Assembly: GCF_018613315.1 (NCBI RefSeq)
Contig: NZ_JAGGQL010000048.1
Coordinates: forward strand, 1 to 37,873
Length of the DNA stretch: 37,873 nt
Direction: 5' to 3'
Source: Bacillus sp. ISL-37
GTDB taxonomy: Bacteria > Bacillota > Bacilli > Bacillales > Cytobacillaceae
The position numbers and the translations under genes were made by a program. Under the pieces are notes generated by a model. That model saw only the letters and a program-made list of their open reading frames with translations, was not told the DNA's origin and did not search any database. This document shows, piece after piece, positions 16,749-24,043 of this stretch (its first letter is position 1; every line of letters starts with the position of its first letter).

Positions 16749-18425
16749 ATGTTGACGGACCGATTGAGACGTTTAAATAGATATAGAGAGATAGCTTCAT
16801 CATTTGTGAAATATGGATTTGGCTATGTACTGGAAGAGGTGGGGCTGTTCCATGTCCTGTCATTGAAGGACCGGATCGCTGCAGACGTAAAAAACGGAAA
16901 TACAAAGGAAGCTGGTTACCGTATAAGGTGCATGCTGGAGGAATTGGGGCCCGCTTTTATAAAGCTTGGCCAACTCCTCAGCATAAGGAGTGATATGCTT
17001 CCTGAAGAGATTGTTAAAGAACTGGAACTGCTTCAGGATCAGGTTCCCCCAGTGCCTGTTGATGAAATAAAAGAAAAGCTTCACCACGAGTTTGGCAGGC
17101 CTGTTGAGGAAGTCTTCACCTATTTTAATGAGGGTTATGTAGCAGCAGCGTCGATTGGACAGGTTCATGAAGCGGTACTGTCAACAGGGGAATCTGTCAT
17201 GGTGAAGGTCCAGCGACCGGGCATTAAGCATACAGTCCATACAGACCTTGAAATTTTAAGGGATATTGCGAGATTGATTGAACAGCGATATGACTGGGCT
17301 CAATATTACAATATCACTGATATGGTTGAAGAGCTGTCTGAATCAATCCGCAGGGAGCTGGATTACACAGAGGAAGCCCGTAATACGGATATGGTCCAAA
17401 TGCAATTTGAGGATTGCGAATCGATAAAAGTGCCGGTTATCTTTCTTGAATACTCAACTCCACAGATTCTCACCATGGAAAAGGTCGAAGGTATCAAGCT
17501 CAACGAACTGAATACTATTGTTATTGATTATGAGGAAAAACGAATGATTGCGGATTTATTGGTAAGTGCATTCATAACCCAAATTTTAAAAGAAGGTTTT
17601 TTTCACGGTGATCCGCATCCTGGTAATATCCTTTATAATCCAGAAACTCAACAGCTGATTTTCATAGACTTTGGGCAGGTAGGTCGTCTGTCAGCAAGCT
17701 TGAGATATGATTCTGCATCAATGATGATGGGAATCATGCAGGAAGACACCCACCAGATTGTCAGGTCTATTTTCAGGATGGCTTATGTGCCATCTGATAT
17801 TGATGAACAGCATTTTTATGACCGAGTAGATGGAATCAGGAAAACGGTTGAAAGGTCGTCAAAGGAAGGTATAAGCTTAGGCTTGACGGTCAAGGAGTTG
17901 TTTGCTGCGGCACAGGAACATCGGATCATCCTGCCTAAGGAAATGACAATGATGGGGAAAGCGTTAATCACGATTGAAGGAATCATCTCTGAAATTGACC
18001 CAGGCCTAGATATGATTGAATTAGCCAAGCCTTATGGTGAACAGATTATGAGGGAGAGGTACGATCCGATAAAAATGGGCAAAAGGCTTTGGAATAAAGC
18101 CGAGGACTTATCAGATACGTTCACCAATATTCCGAATCAGGTTGAAAATGTGTTGGATCAAGCTTCCAAAGGTGATTTGAAATTTGAAATCAGCTTATCG
18201 GAAATCAATCGGATTCTTCATAAATTCGACCGGATCAGCAACCAGGTTTCCTTCAGTTTGACACTGCTTGCCTTCAGTATTGTTGTTCTCGGTCTGATTG
18301 TCGGGGCAACATTTGGCAATAATACTATACTGACAAGCGTACCGGCAATCGAAGTAGGGTTTATCATTGCATTCGGGATGTTTTTATGGATAATTTATTC
18401 TATATTGAAATCGGGACGCTTTTAA
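16749..18425 (+). CDS. UbiB/ABC1/AarF family atypical kinase
   Basis: 558 aa. The family marks are present: KLGQ (72-75) in the KxGQ extension, an Ala-rich nucleotide loop AAASIGQVHEAVL, MVKVQRPG with the conserved lysine, ELDYTEEARN, HGDPHPGNILY (catalytic loop) and FIDFGQVGRL (DFG). Two hydrophobic helices close the protein (about 500-558). UbiB/COQ8 proteins are atypical kinases/ATPases that support isoprenoid lipid (quinone) metabolism at the membrane. A menaquinone-related role in Bacillaceae is inference. A terminator follows at 18438. Confidence 0.93.
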   Translation: MLTDRLRRLNRYREIASSFVKYGFGYVLEEVGLFHVLSLKDRIAADVKNGNTKEAGYRIRCMLEELGPAFIKLGQLLSIRSDMLPEEIVKELELLQDQVPPVPVDEIKEKLHHEFGRPVEEVFTYFNEGYVAAASIGQVHEAVLSTGESVMVKVQRPGIKHTVHTDLEILRDIARLIEQRYDWAQYYNITDMVEELSESIRRELDYTEEARNTDMVQMQFEDCESIKVPVIFLEYSTPQILTMEKVEGIKLNELNTIVIDYEEKRMIADLLVSAFITQILKEGFFHGDPHPGNILYNPETQQLIFIDFGQVGRLSASLRYDSASMMMGIMQEDTHQIVRSIFRMAYVPSDIDEQHFYDRVDGIRKTVERSSKEGISLGLTVKELFAAAQEHRIILPKEMTMMGKALITIEGIISEIDPGLDMIELAKPYGEQIMRERYDPIKMGKRLWNKAEDLSDTFTNIPNQVENVLDQASKGDLKFEISLSEINRILHKFDRISNQVSFSLTLLAFSIVVLGLIVGATFGNNTILTSVPAIEVGFIIAFGMFLWIIYSILKSGRF

Positions 18426-18437
18426 TTCGTAAAATTA

Positions 18438-18466
18438 GGCAATGTTAACACCATTGCCCTTTTTCT
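18438..18466 (+). terminator. Intrinsic terminator of the phasin-like/ubiB unit
   Basis: GGCAATG (18438-18444) and CATTGCC (18452-18458) form a perfect 7-bp stem followed by CTTTTTCT. Confidence 0.85.
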
Positions 18467-18517
18467 GTGGAAAGATGGTTAAGAATGTTATGAACTAATG
18501 ATTCGGAGGAGTTAATT

Positions 18518-19444
18518 ATGCCTTGCAGAACTACTGATGAAATAAATGAACTTGTCCAAGAAGCAAAAAAATACACTGACGGCGGGAGGGTTGCAGACTA
18601 CATTCCTGCTTTGGCAAAAGCGAATCCTGAAGAGTTGTCTGTCGCTATTTTTCATGATGACGGAACTTGTGTATCGGCGGGGGACATTCATCAGAAGCTA
18701 ACTTTGCAAAGTGTTTCAAAAGTATTGACACTTGCCCTTGCCCTAATAGATTACGGGGAAGAAGCCGTTTTTGACAAAGTGGGTTATGAGCCAACTGGTG
18801 ATCCATTCAATTCAATTGTTAAGCTTGAATTCAGTCCTTCGAAACCGTTGAATCCAATGATTAATGCAGGCGCACTTGCAGTTACTCATATGATCAAGGG
18901 GAAGGATGCTGATGTACGATTTGAACGAATTCTCTCGTTCATCCAGGAACTTGCAGGTAATTCTTCCATTGGATATTCACATGAAGTTGCTCAGTCTGAA
19001 TATGAAACTTCAGATCTGAACAGGGCTTTATGCTATTTTTTGAAGCAGCACGGGGTTATTGATGAGGATGTAGAGGAATTGTTGAAGGTGTATACAAAGC
19101 AATGCGCGATTGAAATGGATTGCCTGGATCTCGCCCGAATTGGTTGTGTGTTCGCTATGGATGGTTTGGAGCCTGTTACTAACAGACGATTGATACCTGC
19201 CCATGTGGCTCGCCTATGTAAAACGTTCATGGTTACCTGTGGAATGTACAATGCGTCTGGAGAGTTCGCTGTCAGGGTCGGAATTCCTGCGAAAAGTGGT
19301 GTATCAGGCGGGATTATGGGGTCAGTCCCAAACAGATTTGGAATTGGCATTTTAGGGCCGGCCCTTGATGAAAAAGGGAATAGCATTGGCGGGATCAAGC
19401 TTCTAGAAAGCATGTCTGCAAAGTATAAGATGAGCATGTTTTAG
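18518..19444 (+). CDS. glsA: Glutaminase A
   Basis: 308 aa, the normal length for bacterial serine glutaminases of the beta-lactamase-like fold. The catalytic S-x-x-K is SVSK (Ser65, Lys68). Other family blocks are NPMINAGAL, the segment [49 protein letters not shown], and [23 protein letters not shown]. It hydrolyses L-glutamine to glutamate and ammonia. GGAGGAG precedes the start. It appears monocistronic: a terminator lies upstream, and the next gene has its own ribosome sites about 100 nt away. No transporter partner such as GlnT is adjacent. Confidence 0.95.
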   Translation: MPCRTTDEINELVQEAKKYTDGGRVADYIPALAKANPEELSVAIFHDDGTCVSAGDIHQKLTLQSVSKVLTLALALIDYGEEAVFDKVGYEPTGDPFNSIVKLEFSPSKPLNPMINAGALAVTHMIKGKDADVRFERILSFIQELAGNSSIGYSHEVAQSEYETSDLNRALCYFLKQHGVIDEDVEELLKVYTKQCAIEMDCLDLARIGCVFAMDGLEPVTNRRLIPAHVARLCKTFMVTCGMYNASGEFAVRVGIPAKSGVSGGIMGSVPNRFGIGILGPALDEKGNSIGGIKLLESMSAKYKMSMF

Positions 19445-19511
19445 CGCATGTTAAATTTGTAAGAATTCAGACGAATATTACCCGTGTGCGTATTTGCTTT
19501 CTTGTTATGAT

Positions 19512-19556
19512 AAGGAGGTGATGATTCAATTGAAAGGAGAAAAATATGACAGTTGA
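19512..19556 (+). other. Full-length Shine-Dalgarno and possible mini-ORF overlapping the next start
   Basis: AAGGAGGTGAT (19512-19522) matches eleven bases complementary to the 3' end of Bacillus 16S rRNA. It cannot serve ATG 19546, which has its own AAAGGAG 7 nt upstream. It could serve TTG 19530, inside an 11-codon frame beginning at ATG 19521 (MIQLKGEKYDS) that ends at 19556, within the next gene. Coupling of a leader peptide to the downstream gene is possible; this is inference. Confidence 0.35.
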
Positions 19557-20199
19557 ACAAAAGGTAATCTCAATTCAGGAGAAATTAAAAGATTTGGCTT
19601 TTGAAGAGATTGGAGAAATATTCATTTTCAGCAGTGATTACTATGGAGCATATTTACTTGGATTAGTTGATGACTTTTTGGAAGCAGAACAGATTCCTGA
19701 AGAAATTGCCTCCGCACTGGTACCTCACTTTATTTCTTGGGCTGTGTTTTCCCACCGCCTCAGCGATGAGAAGAAGTCTATTTTCGAGTTTTATCTGGAC
19801 TCGCCAAAATATAAAAGCAGAATGAAACCCAAAGTGCATACACTCATCAGTGAATGGAAATATGCACTTCCTGGAGTTTATTACATTGAGGAATTTCTTG
19901 GGGAAAGAGTGCTAGTACTTAATGATCTCATTCTCATGAAGGAGAGATTAGTCGGAGTATATAATGAAATATACCATCAGCCAAGGGAAAGCGATTTGCT
20001 TATAGGATATCTTCTTCCCGCAGGCGATGGCACCTACTCCCCAATTATAGACTTTTTCCACATTCCTGCTATCCACAAAAAACAAGCGGCAAATAGAATC
20101 ATTGAGTTCTATAATAAGGCCGAGACCACAGATTATGAATTCTTCGCCCGCCAATATCCAAAACTACTCTCAATTATTTCAAACGTACTTAAAAAGTGA
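19546..20199 (+). CDS. Unrecognised soluble protein
   Basis: 217 aa, mixed helical, with no signal peptide or membrane span. The N-terminal half is helical and acidic; the middle has ERVLVLNDLILMKERLVGVY, and then GYLLPAGDGTYSPIIDFFHIP. That late pattern recalls the beta-rich region found in longer SEC-C-type proteins, where a similar 'GxLLPxGDGxY' block occurs. This protein stops without a SEC-C cysteine motif, so it may be a short relative or a 3'-truncated form. It has an AAAGGAG ribosome site and ends at a strong bidirectional terminator shared with the convergent ParM-like operon. Confidence 0.6.
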   Translation: MTVEQKVISIQEKLKDLAFEEIGEIFIFSSDYYGAYLLGLVDDFLEAEQIPEEIASALVPHFISWAVFSHRLSDEKKSIFEFYLDSPKYKSRMKPKVHTLISEWKYALPGVYYIEEFLGERVLVLNDLILMKERLVGVYNEIYHQPRESDLLIGYLLPAGDGTYSPIIDFFHIPAIHKKQAANRIIEFYNKAETTDYEFFARQYPKLLSIISNVLKK

Positions 20200-20257
20200 T
20201 GTATTTTCAATGGAAAATTGTTTCAGAACTTTAAAAAGGGTTGTTAAAACCAATCCA

Positions 20258-20296
20258 AAATTGAAGGACGTGTACATGAGTACCGTCCTTAATTTG
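20258..20296. terminator. Bidirectional terminator between convergent units
   Basis: AAGGACG-T-GTAC (20264-20275) pairs with GTAC-CGTCCTT (20280-20290) around an ATGA loop, with one bulged T. AAATT and AATTT on the flanks extend it. It lies between the 19546 gene and the minus-strand ParM-like operon and gives U-rich tails in both directions, better on the minus strand. Confidence 0.7.
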
Positions 20297-20305
20297 AATA
20301 TATAA

Positions 20306-20689
20306 TTACCCCCCGAACGCTTCAAGGATATCTTCTACTTCCTTCATATTGAGTAATTTAGCAGCATCCGTTTGTTCTTTTATGGTTCTTGCCTTTACAG
20401 GCGGCTGTATGTGGTAGATTCCATCTTCAAGCATAGAACGAATGTCAGCGAGCTGCTGAAGGATTTCAGCAGAACCACCACTCAATACTGGCTTTGGATT
20501 TAGGTAATGGTGGAGAGCGGATAGAACAAGATGGCTCAGCGAACTGTTTTCAGCATGGTATTCGATTTGGTCCACGATCTTTGGAGAAACCGAATACGAC
20601 TCACCAGTCTTGACATCAATATATCGTTCAGGGACAGTTATCGCGATCTTATTTGCATAATCCGTATAAGTGTTTGACATACCGATCAT
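20306..20689 (-). CDS. Small partner of the ParM-like actin (probable adaptor), unrecognised
   Basis: 127 aa. Its ATG overlaps the TGA of the ParM-like gene (ATGA), a sign of translational coupling. The N-terminus (about 8-60: IAITVPERYIDVKTGESYSVSPKIV, then HAENSSLSHLVLSALHHYLN) is followed by a proline-rich linker, a helix (SAEILQQLADIRSMLEDGIY) and a conserved-looking end (LLNMKEVEDILEAFGG). ParM-type operons encode actin followed by a small DNA-binding adaptor (ParR); this gene sits where ParR would. I do not see a convincing ribbon-helix-helix, so the DNA-binding role is inference. An in-frame ATG at 20680 is an alternative start. Confidence 0.7.
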   Translation of the reverse strand: MIGMSNTYTDYANKIAITVPERYIDVKTGESYSVSPKIVDQIEYHAENSSLSHLVLSALHHYLNPKPVLSGGSAEILQQLADIRSMLEDGIYHIQPPVKARTIKEQTDAAKLLNMKEVEDILEAFGG

Positions 20690-21876
20690 CCTTCAATGGA
20701 AATTAGTTCCTCGGTATTCTCATGTTGTTTTTTGAGTTGATTCATTTTGGCTAAAATCATGAGTCCGAAGACGTTCAATTTTTCCAGGTTTTCTGGAAAA
20801 GTCAGCTCAATCGGGCGCCCCTTATCAGCCCATCTTACTGCGGCTTCCTGTATTTGCGTTTGGGCGAGTTTTGCTGCCCCACCAACAGCGATATAGCGGG
20901 ATGCCCCTTTGATTTCACTGGAACTGCTCCTGGCGCGGTCAAAATGCTCAAGGTACTTTATAGCCATGATCCTCAATTGAGGGATCACATACTTGCTAAT
21001 ATCTTTCCTTACACCGGCAAAAGGTTCGACATACCATTCTGATTGGCCGGCGTATAGTTTTTCTTCTAGCTCAGACCTGGAGTCGAAGGTGTATAATTCA
21101 TTCTTGCTGACTTTTTTAATGATTGTATCCAAAAACAAATTGATTCCAAAGTGGTCTCCTTCAACTGAAGCAACAGGTTTACTGTTCTTAATCCCAACGA
21201 AATCTACTGAATCACCGCCCAGGTCTCCAATGATAATTCCTTTCTTGGAATCCTTCACCAGGTGATCGTCTTTAATTGTCAGTGTATCGACGTCCCGGAT
21301 CAAACCTAAATATGCACAGGCTCCTTCTGCACCCACAATCACATCCTTGATTTCAAGCTTGACAATCAGTTCTTTAGGTTCAGGAATTCCTGGCACCTTA
21401 TGGAGTGTAATGGTATGGTTTCCAATCAATCGCTGCTTCAATAACTCTTTCTTCTCTTTGTATTGAGTGGTTGGAAGAGATACAGCTAATTGGTCTATAC
21501 AATAGCTTAGTTCAATGTCGGTTGGATTAATGATAGAAGCATGGTAGGCTGCAGCGGCAAACAGAAGGATATATGTGCGGTCTTCGTCAGCTTTCTGATT
21601 ATTGCTTGCTGTCAGGCTGACGTTTCTTTGCTTGGCAGCCGCCTTTCCAGCGTAAAAGATTTCTCTTTTGTTTGTGATCGCCGGGCTTTTTATCTCTACG
21701 ATCAAATTTTCCTCGAGTTCAATATCTTCCTCGTCATAGGGCTTTTCATAAAATTCATCGTCATACAATGCAATGGCGTTTGGCATTTGGTATTCCCTCA
21801 GCTCTCCGTGATCAGAGGCCAGAACCTTATACCAGCTGTTGCCTATGTCGACTGCTAAATAATTATAATTGTTCAT
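20686..21876 (-). CDS. ParM/StbA-family actin-like ATPase
   Basis: 396 aa. Actin-fold marks are in order: phosphate-1 loop AVDIGNSWYKVL (residues 8-19), phosphate-2 loop IIIGDLGGDSVDFVGI (about 214-229) and the adenosine motif YIAVGGAAKLAQ (about 328-339). These, with its length, place it among ParM/Alp-type bacterial actins rather than MreB or DnaK. Known members form filaments that segregate plasmids or organise phage and chromosomal DNA. Here it is chromosomal, next to likely spore surface genes, and followed by a coupled small partner. The longest ORF starts at 21906, but AAAGGAGGAGG directly before ATG 21876 fixes the start. I see no obvious centromere-like iterons in the 200 nt upstream. 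Confidence 0.87.
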   Translation of the reverse strand: MNNYNYLAVDIGNSWYKVLASDHGELREYQMPNAIALYDDEFYEKPYDEEDIELEENLIVEIKSPAITNKREIFYAGKAAAKQRNVSLTASNNQKADEDRTYILLFAAAAYHASIINPTDIELSYCIDQLAVSLPTTQYKEKKELLKQRLIGNHTITLHKVPGIPEPKELIVKLEIKDVIVGAEGACAYLGLIRDVDTLTIKDDHLVKDSKKGIIIGDLGGDSVDFVGIKNSKPVASVEGDHFGINLFLDTIIKKVSKNELYTFDSRSELEEKLYAGQSEWYVEPFAGVRKDISKYVIPQLRIMAIKYLEHFDRARSSSSEIKGASRYIAVGGAAKLAQTQIQEAAVRWADKGRPIELTFPENLEKLNVFGLMILAKMNQLKKQHENTEELISIEG

Positions 21877-22017
21877 TTTATCCTCCTCCTTTTGAATCCT
21901 ATGCAAAAAGCAAGTTCAATTGTGCAAGTACCTAATTTTTATGTAGTAAAGAATGTAAATAATGAGGGAACATTGATAATCTGAAAAAATCCGCATTTGT
22001 GCTGATTCATTCATCTA

Positions 22018-22046
22018 GTCCAAAAAATCTAGTAGGAATAGGATAA
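22018..22046 (+). promoter_or_regulatory. Possible sigma-K type promoter of the first SPOCS-like gene
   Basis: AATAGGATA (22037-22045) matches the sigma-K -10 form CATANNNTA except for the first base. The surrounding bases (CCAAAAAATC, then GGATAAA) parallel those before the paralogous gene at 23141, where the promoter is perfect. The -35 dinucleotide is poor. The similarity between the two regions is the main support. Confidence 0.4.
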
Positions 22047-22078
22047 ATTGTACAAGAAATTTTAAAGGAGGAAATAAA

Positions 22079-22846
22079 ATGACTAACGACCATAAAGGTA
22101 AACGTGGTTGCGTGAATGTAAATAAGTCTGCGTCCAGGAACGAATGTGTGAACGTTCCAACTCCTGATTTAATACCGGTTGCCAACCTTCCTGTTACTCT
22201 TGCGGACATTACAGTAACTGACCATCTAGTTGCCGATATCCATTTTCCGGATCCAGTACTTGAAATCAAGGATATCAAAAAAAGGGTGAAAATCGTCCAG
22301 TGCAGATTGCTCTTAGGTCCTACTTCAGACCCTGTTACAGGAATCCCACTATTTATTAAAGGATTCATCCGCAAGAATATCCAATATGCTACGCCATGTC
22401 CTCATGCTAAAAGCGACTGTGTTTCTTCAGAAATGCGCTCTTTGACTGTGGATGTGCCGTTTGAGTGTGTAACGATTATCACTGATTTCCTGACTGATCC
22501 AGTACTTCCAGTATCCAATACTCGTGAAGAATTTGACTTCTTCAGAGCACAGAGTCTGGGCCATGGGTACCCGGAAAAAGATCAGATGCTATCCAGCGAC
22601 CTATCACAATTCCATCAGGTAAGCACACAGTTCTACAATCAAATCCCATTCTGCGAACTTGTATCCAGCAGCATTGTTCAATGGGATGAAGCAACAGATC
22701 GTTATCCTTTACCTAACAATGGACCATTCGAAGAAGGAACATTCCACAATATGGTTGAAAAAACTTTCTTGCAATTCCGTGTAAGAGTTTACCAGAACCA
22801 GCAAGTTGCCATTAATGGTAATGGCGACGACAATGGCAATGGCTAA
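22079..22846 (+). CDS. SPOCS-like/CsxC-like domain protein, probable spore surface protein (paralogue 1)
   Basis: 255 aa. After a basic, Cys-containing N-terminus (to about 35) comes the domain shared by the four paralogues here: LADITVTDHLVADIHFPDPVLEIKDIKKRVKIVQCRLL, then LFIKGFIRKNIQYA and SLTVDVPFECVTIITDF. The G-x-hydrophobic-x-x-N-I-x-Y then hydrophobic-VPF pattern recalls SPOCS (DUF3794) domains of SipL and exosporium proteins such as Clostridium CsxC; this is from memory and unverified. The C-terminus ends in a short Asn/Gly/Asp repeat. It has an AAAGGAGG ribosome site. I infer a structural protein of the spore coat or exosporium made late in the mother cell. Confidence 0.72.
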   Translation: MTNDHKGKRGCVNVNKSASRNECVNVPTPDLIPVANLPVTLADITVTDHLVADIHFPDPVLEIKDIKKRVKIVQCRLLLGPTSDPVTGIPLFIKGFIRKNIQYATPCPHAKSDCVSSEMRSLTVDVPFECVTIITDFLTDPVLPVSNTREEFDFFRAQSLGHGYPEKDQMLSSDLSQFHQVSTQFYNQIPFCELVSSSIVQWDEATDRYPLPNNGPFEEGTFHNMVEKTFLQFRVRVYQNQQVAINGNGDDNGNG

Positions 22847-22860
22847 CCTCATAATCTATA

Positions 22861-22903
22861 GCAAATGGCGATGGCAGCTGTCATCGCCATTTGTTGTTTT
22901 ATA
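22861..22903 (+). terminator. Intrinsic terminator of paralogue 1
   Basis: CAAATGGCGATG (22862-22873) and CATCGCCATTTG (22882-22893) form a perfect 12-bp stem, followed by TTGTTTTATATTT. Confidence 0.92.
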
Positions 22904-23073
22904 TTTCTATATATATATATTCGAGTCAAGGTTCCATCGATATAAGAATAGAAGCAAAAAAAGTGTTCAAAAAATTTTTATGCTGATGGTCGGCCAGTAC
23001 AACACATGTTAAATCAAGGGTTATATTGGGTACTTGCCTTGGATTCTGTTTATACATAAGGGCATACGCCTAG

Positions 23074-23100
23074 ACCCAAAAAATCATGGCGCATAGGATA
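23074..23100 (+). promoter_or_regulatory. Sigma-K consensus promoter of the second SPOCS-like gene
   Basis: AC at 23074-23075, a 16-nt spacer and CATAGGATA at 23092-23100 match the sigma-K consensus (AC-N16-CATANNNTA) exactly. It lies about 40 nt before the start at 23141. Sigma-K acts in the mother cell late in sporulation and drives coat genes, so this supports a spore surface role for the cluster. Confidence 0.7.
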
Positions 23101-23140
23101 AAACATCTTCACTCTAAGGAGTTATAAGGAGGAGCCATGT

Positions 23141-23920
23141 ATGTTTGAATTAGATAAAAATAAAAAGCCAGATTTTGAGTGTAAGCCTTCAACTGATCAT
23201 TTTGAGTGCTCACCTCAACACCATCATCCACATGTAAGTCTTGGAAAGGTGGTTACCAAAGTTCCTGTCGTTCTTGCTGAATTGACCTTGCATGTGAATC
23301 TGGATACGATGATTAATTTTCCAGAACCGGTGCTTGAGATCAAGGATATAAAAAAGAGAATAAAGCTGACCCAATGCAGACTGCTATTGCCGACAAATAA
23401 ATTATTTATCAAAGGGTTTGTTAGAAAGAACATCCAATATGCAAGTCCGAGCCAGGAGATTGAAGCTTCCTCATCATCATCAGTAGCTTCTGACCTGCAC
23501 TCATATACAGTCGATATTCCGTTCCAGGTAATAACAGAGGTAAAGAACTTCCTTTCGAAGCCGGTATTGCCTCAAGTAAACAACCGGAAGGAATTTGATT
23601 TCTTTGTCTCAAAACCTTTGTCAACGGGATTCCCGGAAAAAGATGAATTGCTTACTAGCGACTTGAGCCAATTCCACCAGGAAAGCTCGCAGCATTATAA
23701 TGAATTGCCTTTCTGCGAATTAGTATCCAGCCAAATTATTGAATGGGATGAAGCGATTGACCGTCAGCCGCTTCCTACATCGTCACCGATTGATGAAGGA
23801 TATTTCCAGACAATTGAAGAGAAAATGGTCATTGATTTCACAGTACGGGTACTTCAAAATCAACAAATCCGCGTTTCATCAGCAACTAATGATCCAGATT
23901 GCTATGACGAATCAGAATAA
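23141..23920 (+). CDS. SPOCS-like/CsxC-like domain protein, probable spore surface protein (paralogue 2)
   Basis: 259 aa, closely similar to paralogue 1 along the whole domain: INFPEPVLEIKDIKKRIKL, LFIKGFVRKNIQYA, then EKDELLTSDLSQFHQESS, ELPFCELVSSQIIEWDEAIDR and DFTVRVLQNQQIRV. The N-terminus is a His/Pro-rich stretch with two Cys, and there is a run of serines in the middle. An AAGGAGGAGCC ribosome site precedes ATG 23141. A perfect sigma-K type promoter lies just upstream. The closeness to paralogue 1 indicates a recent tandem duplication. Its function as a coat/exosporium structural protein is inferred. Confidence 0.75.
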   Translation: MFELDKNKKPDFECKPSTDHFECSPQHHHPHVSLGKVVTKVPVVLAELTLHVNLDTMINFPEPVLEIKDIKKRIKLTQCRLLLPTNKLFIKGFVRKNIQYASPSQEIEASSSSSVASDLHSYTVDIPFQVITEVKNFLSKPVLPQVNNRKEFDFFVSKPLSTGFPEKDELLTSDLSQFHQESSQHYNELPFCELVSSQIIEWDEAIDRQPLPTSSPIDEGYFQTIEEKMVIDFTVRVLQNQQIRVSSATNDPDCYDESE

Positions 23921-23936
23921 ATATTAGATAAATGGC

Positions 23937-23985
23937 GGGGTATTATACTAGGCAACAATAGTATATACCCCTTTATGTTTTTACC
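23937..23985 (+). terminator. Intrinsic terminator of paralogue 2
   Basis: GGGGTATTATACTA (23937-23950) pairs with TAGTATATACCCC (23959-23971) with one bulged base, followed by a T-rich tail. Confidence 0.85.
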
Positions 23986-23997
23986 TCTAAAAAGAAA

Positions 23998-24035
23998 GGA
24001 GGGTAGGGAAAGGTTGCAATAAAAGCAGACCCTCC
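23998..24035 (+). promoter_or_regulatory. Hairpin that sequesters a Shine-Dalgarno-like GGAGGG before paralogue 3
   Basis: GGAGGGT (23998-24004) is perfectly complementary to ACCCTCC (24029-24035). The GGAGGG is the only strong ribosome-site-like sequence before the ATG at 24044, but it is 40 nt away. Folding the stem would bring it to about 8 nt from the ATG, though base-paired. It could be a translational control structure or a coincidence; no T-tract follows, so it is not a terminator. Confidence 0.35.
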
Positions 24036-24043
24036 CATTTAAG

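Noticed and set aside
20200-20300. Frameshifted continuation of the 19546 gene
   Set aside because: The next 60 nt give only short unrelated peptides in other frames and end at a strong terminator, so a simple frameshift is not supported.
21877-22078. parC-like centromere upstream of the ParM-like gene
   Set aside because: No set of tandem iterons or regular inverted repeats is visible in the divergent gap.
22806-23012. 68-aa ORF after paralogue 1
   Set aside because: It overlaps the gene end and runs through the terminator hairpin at 22861; no ribosome site.
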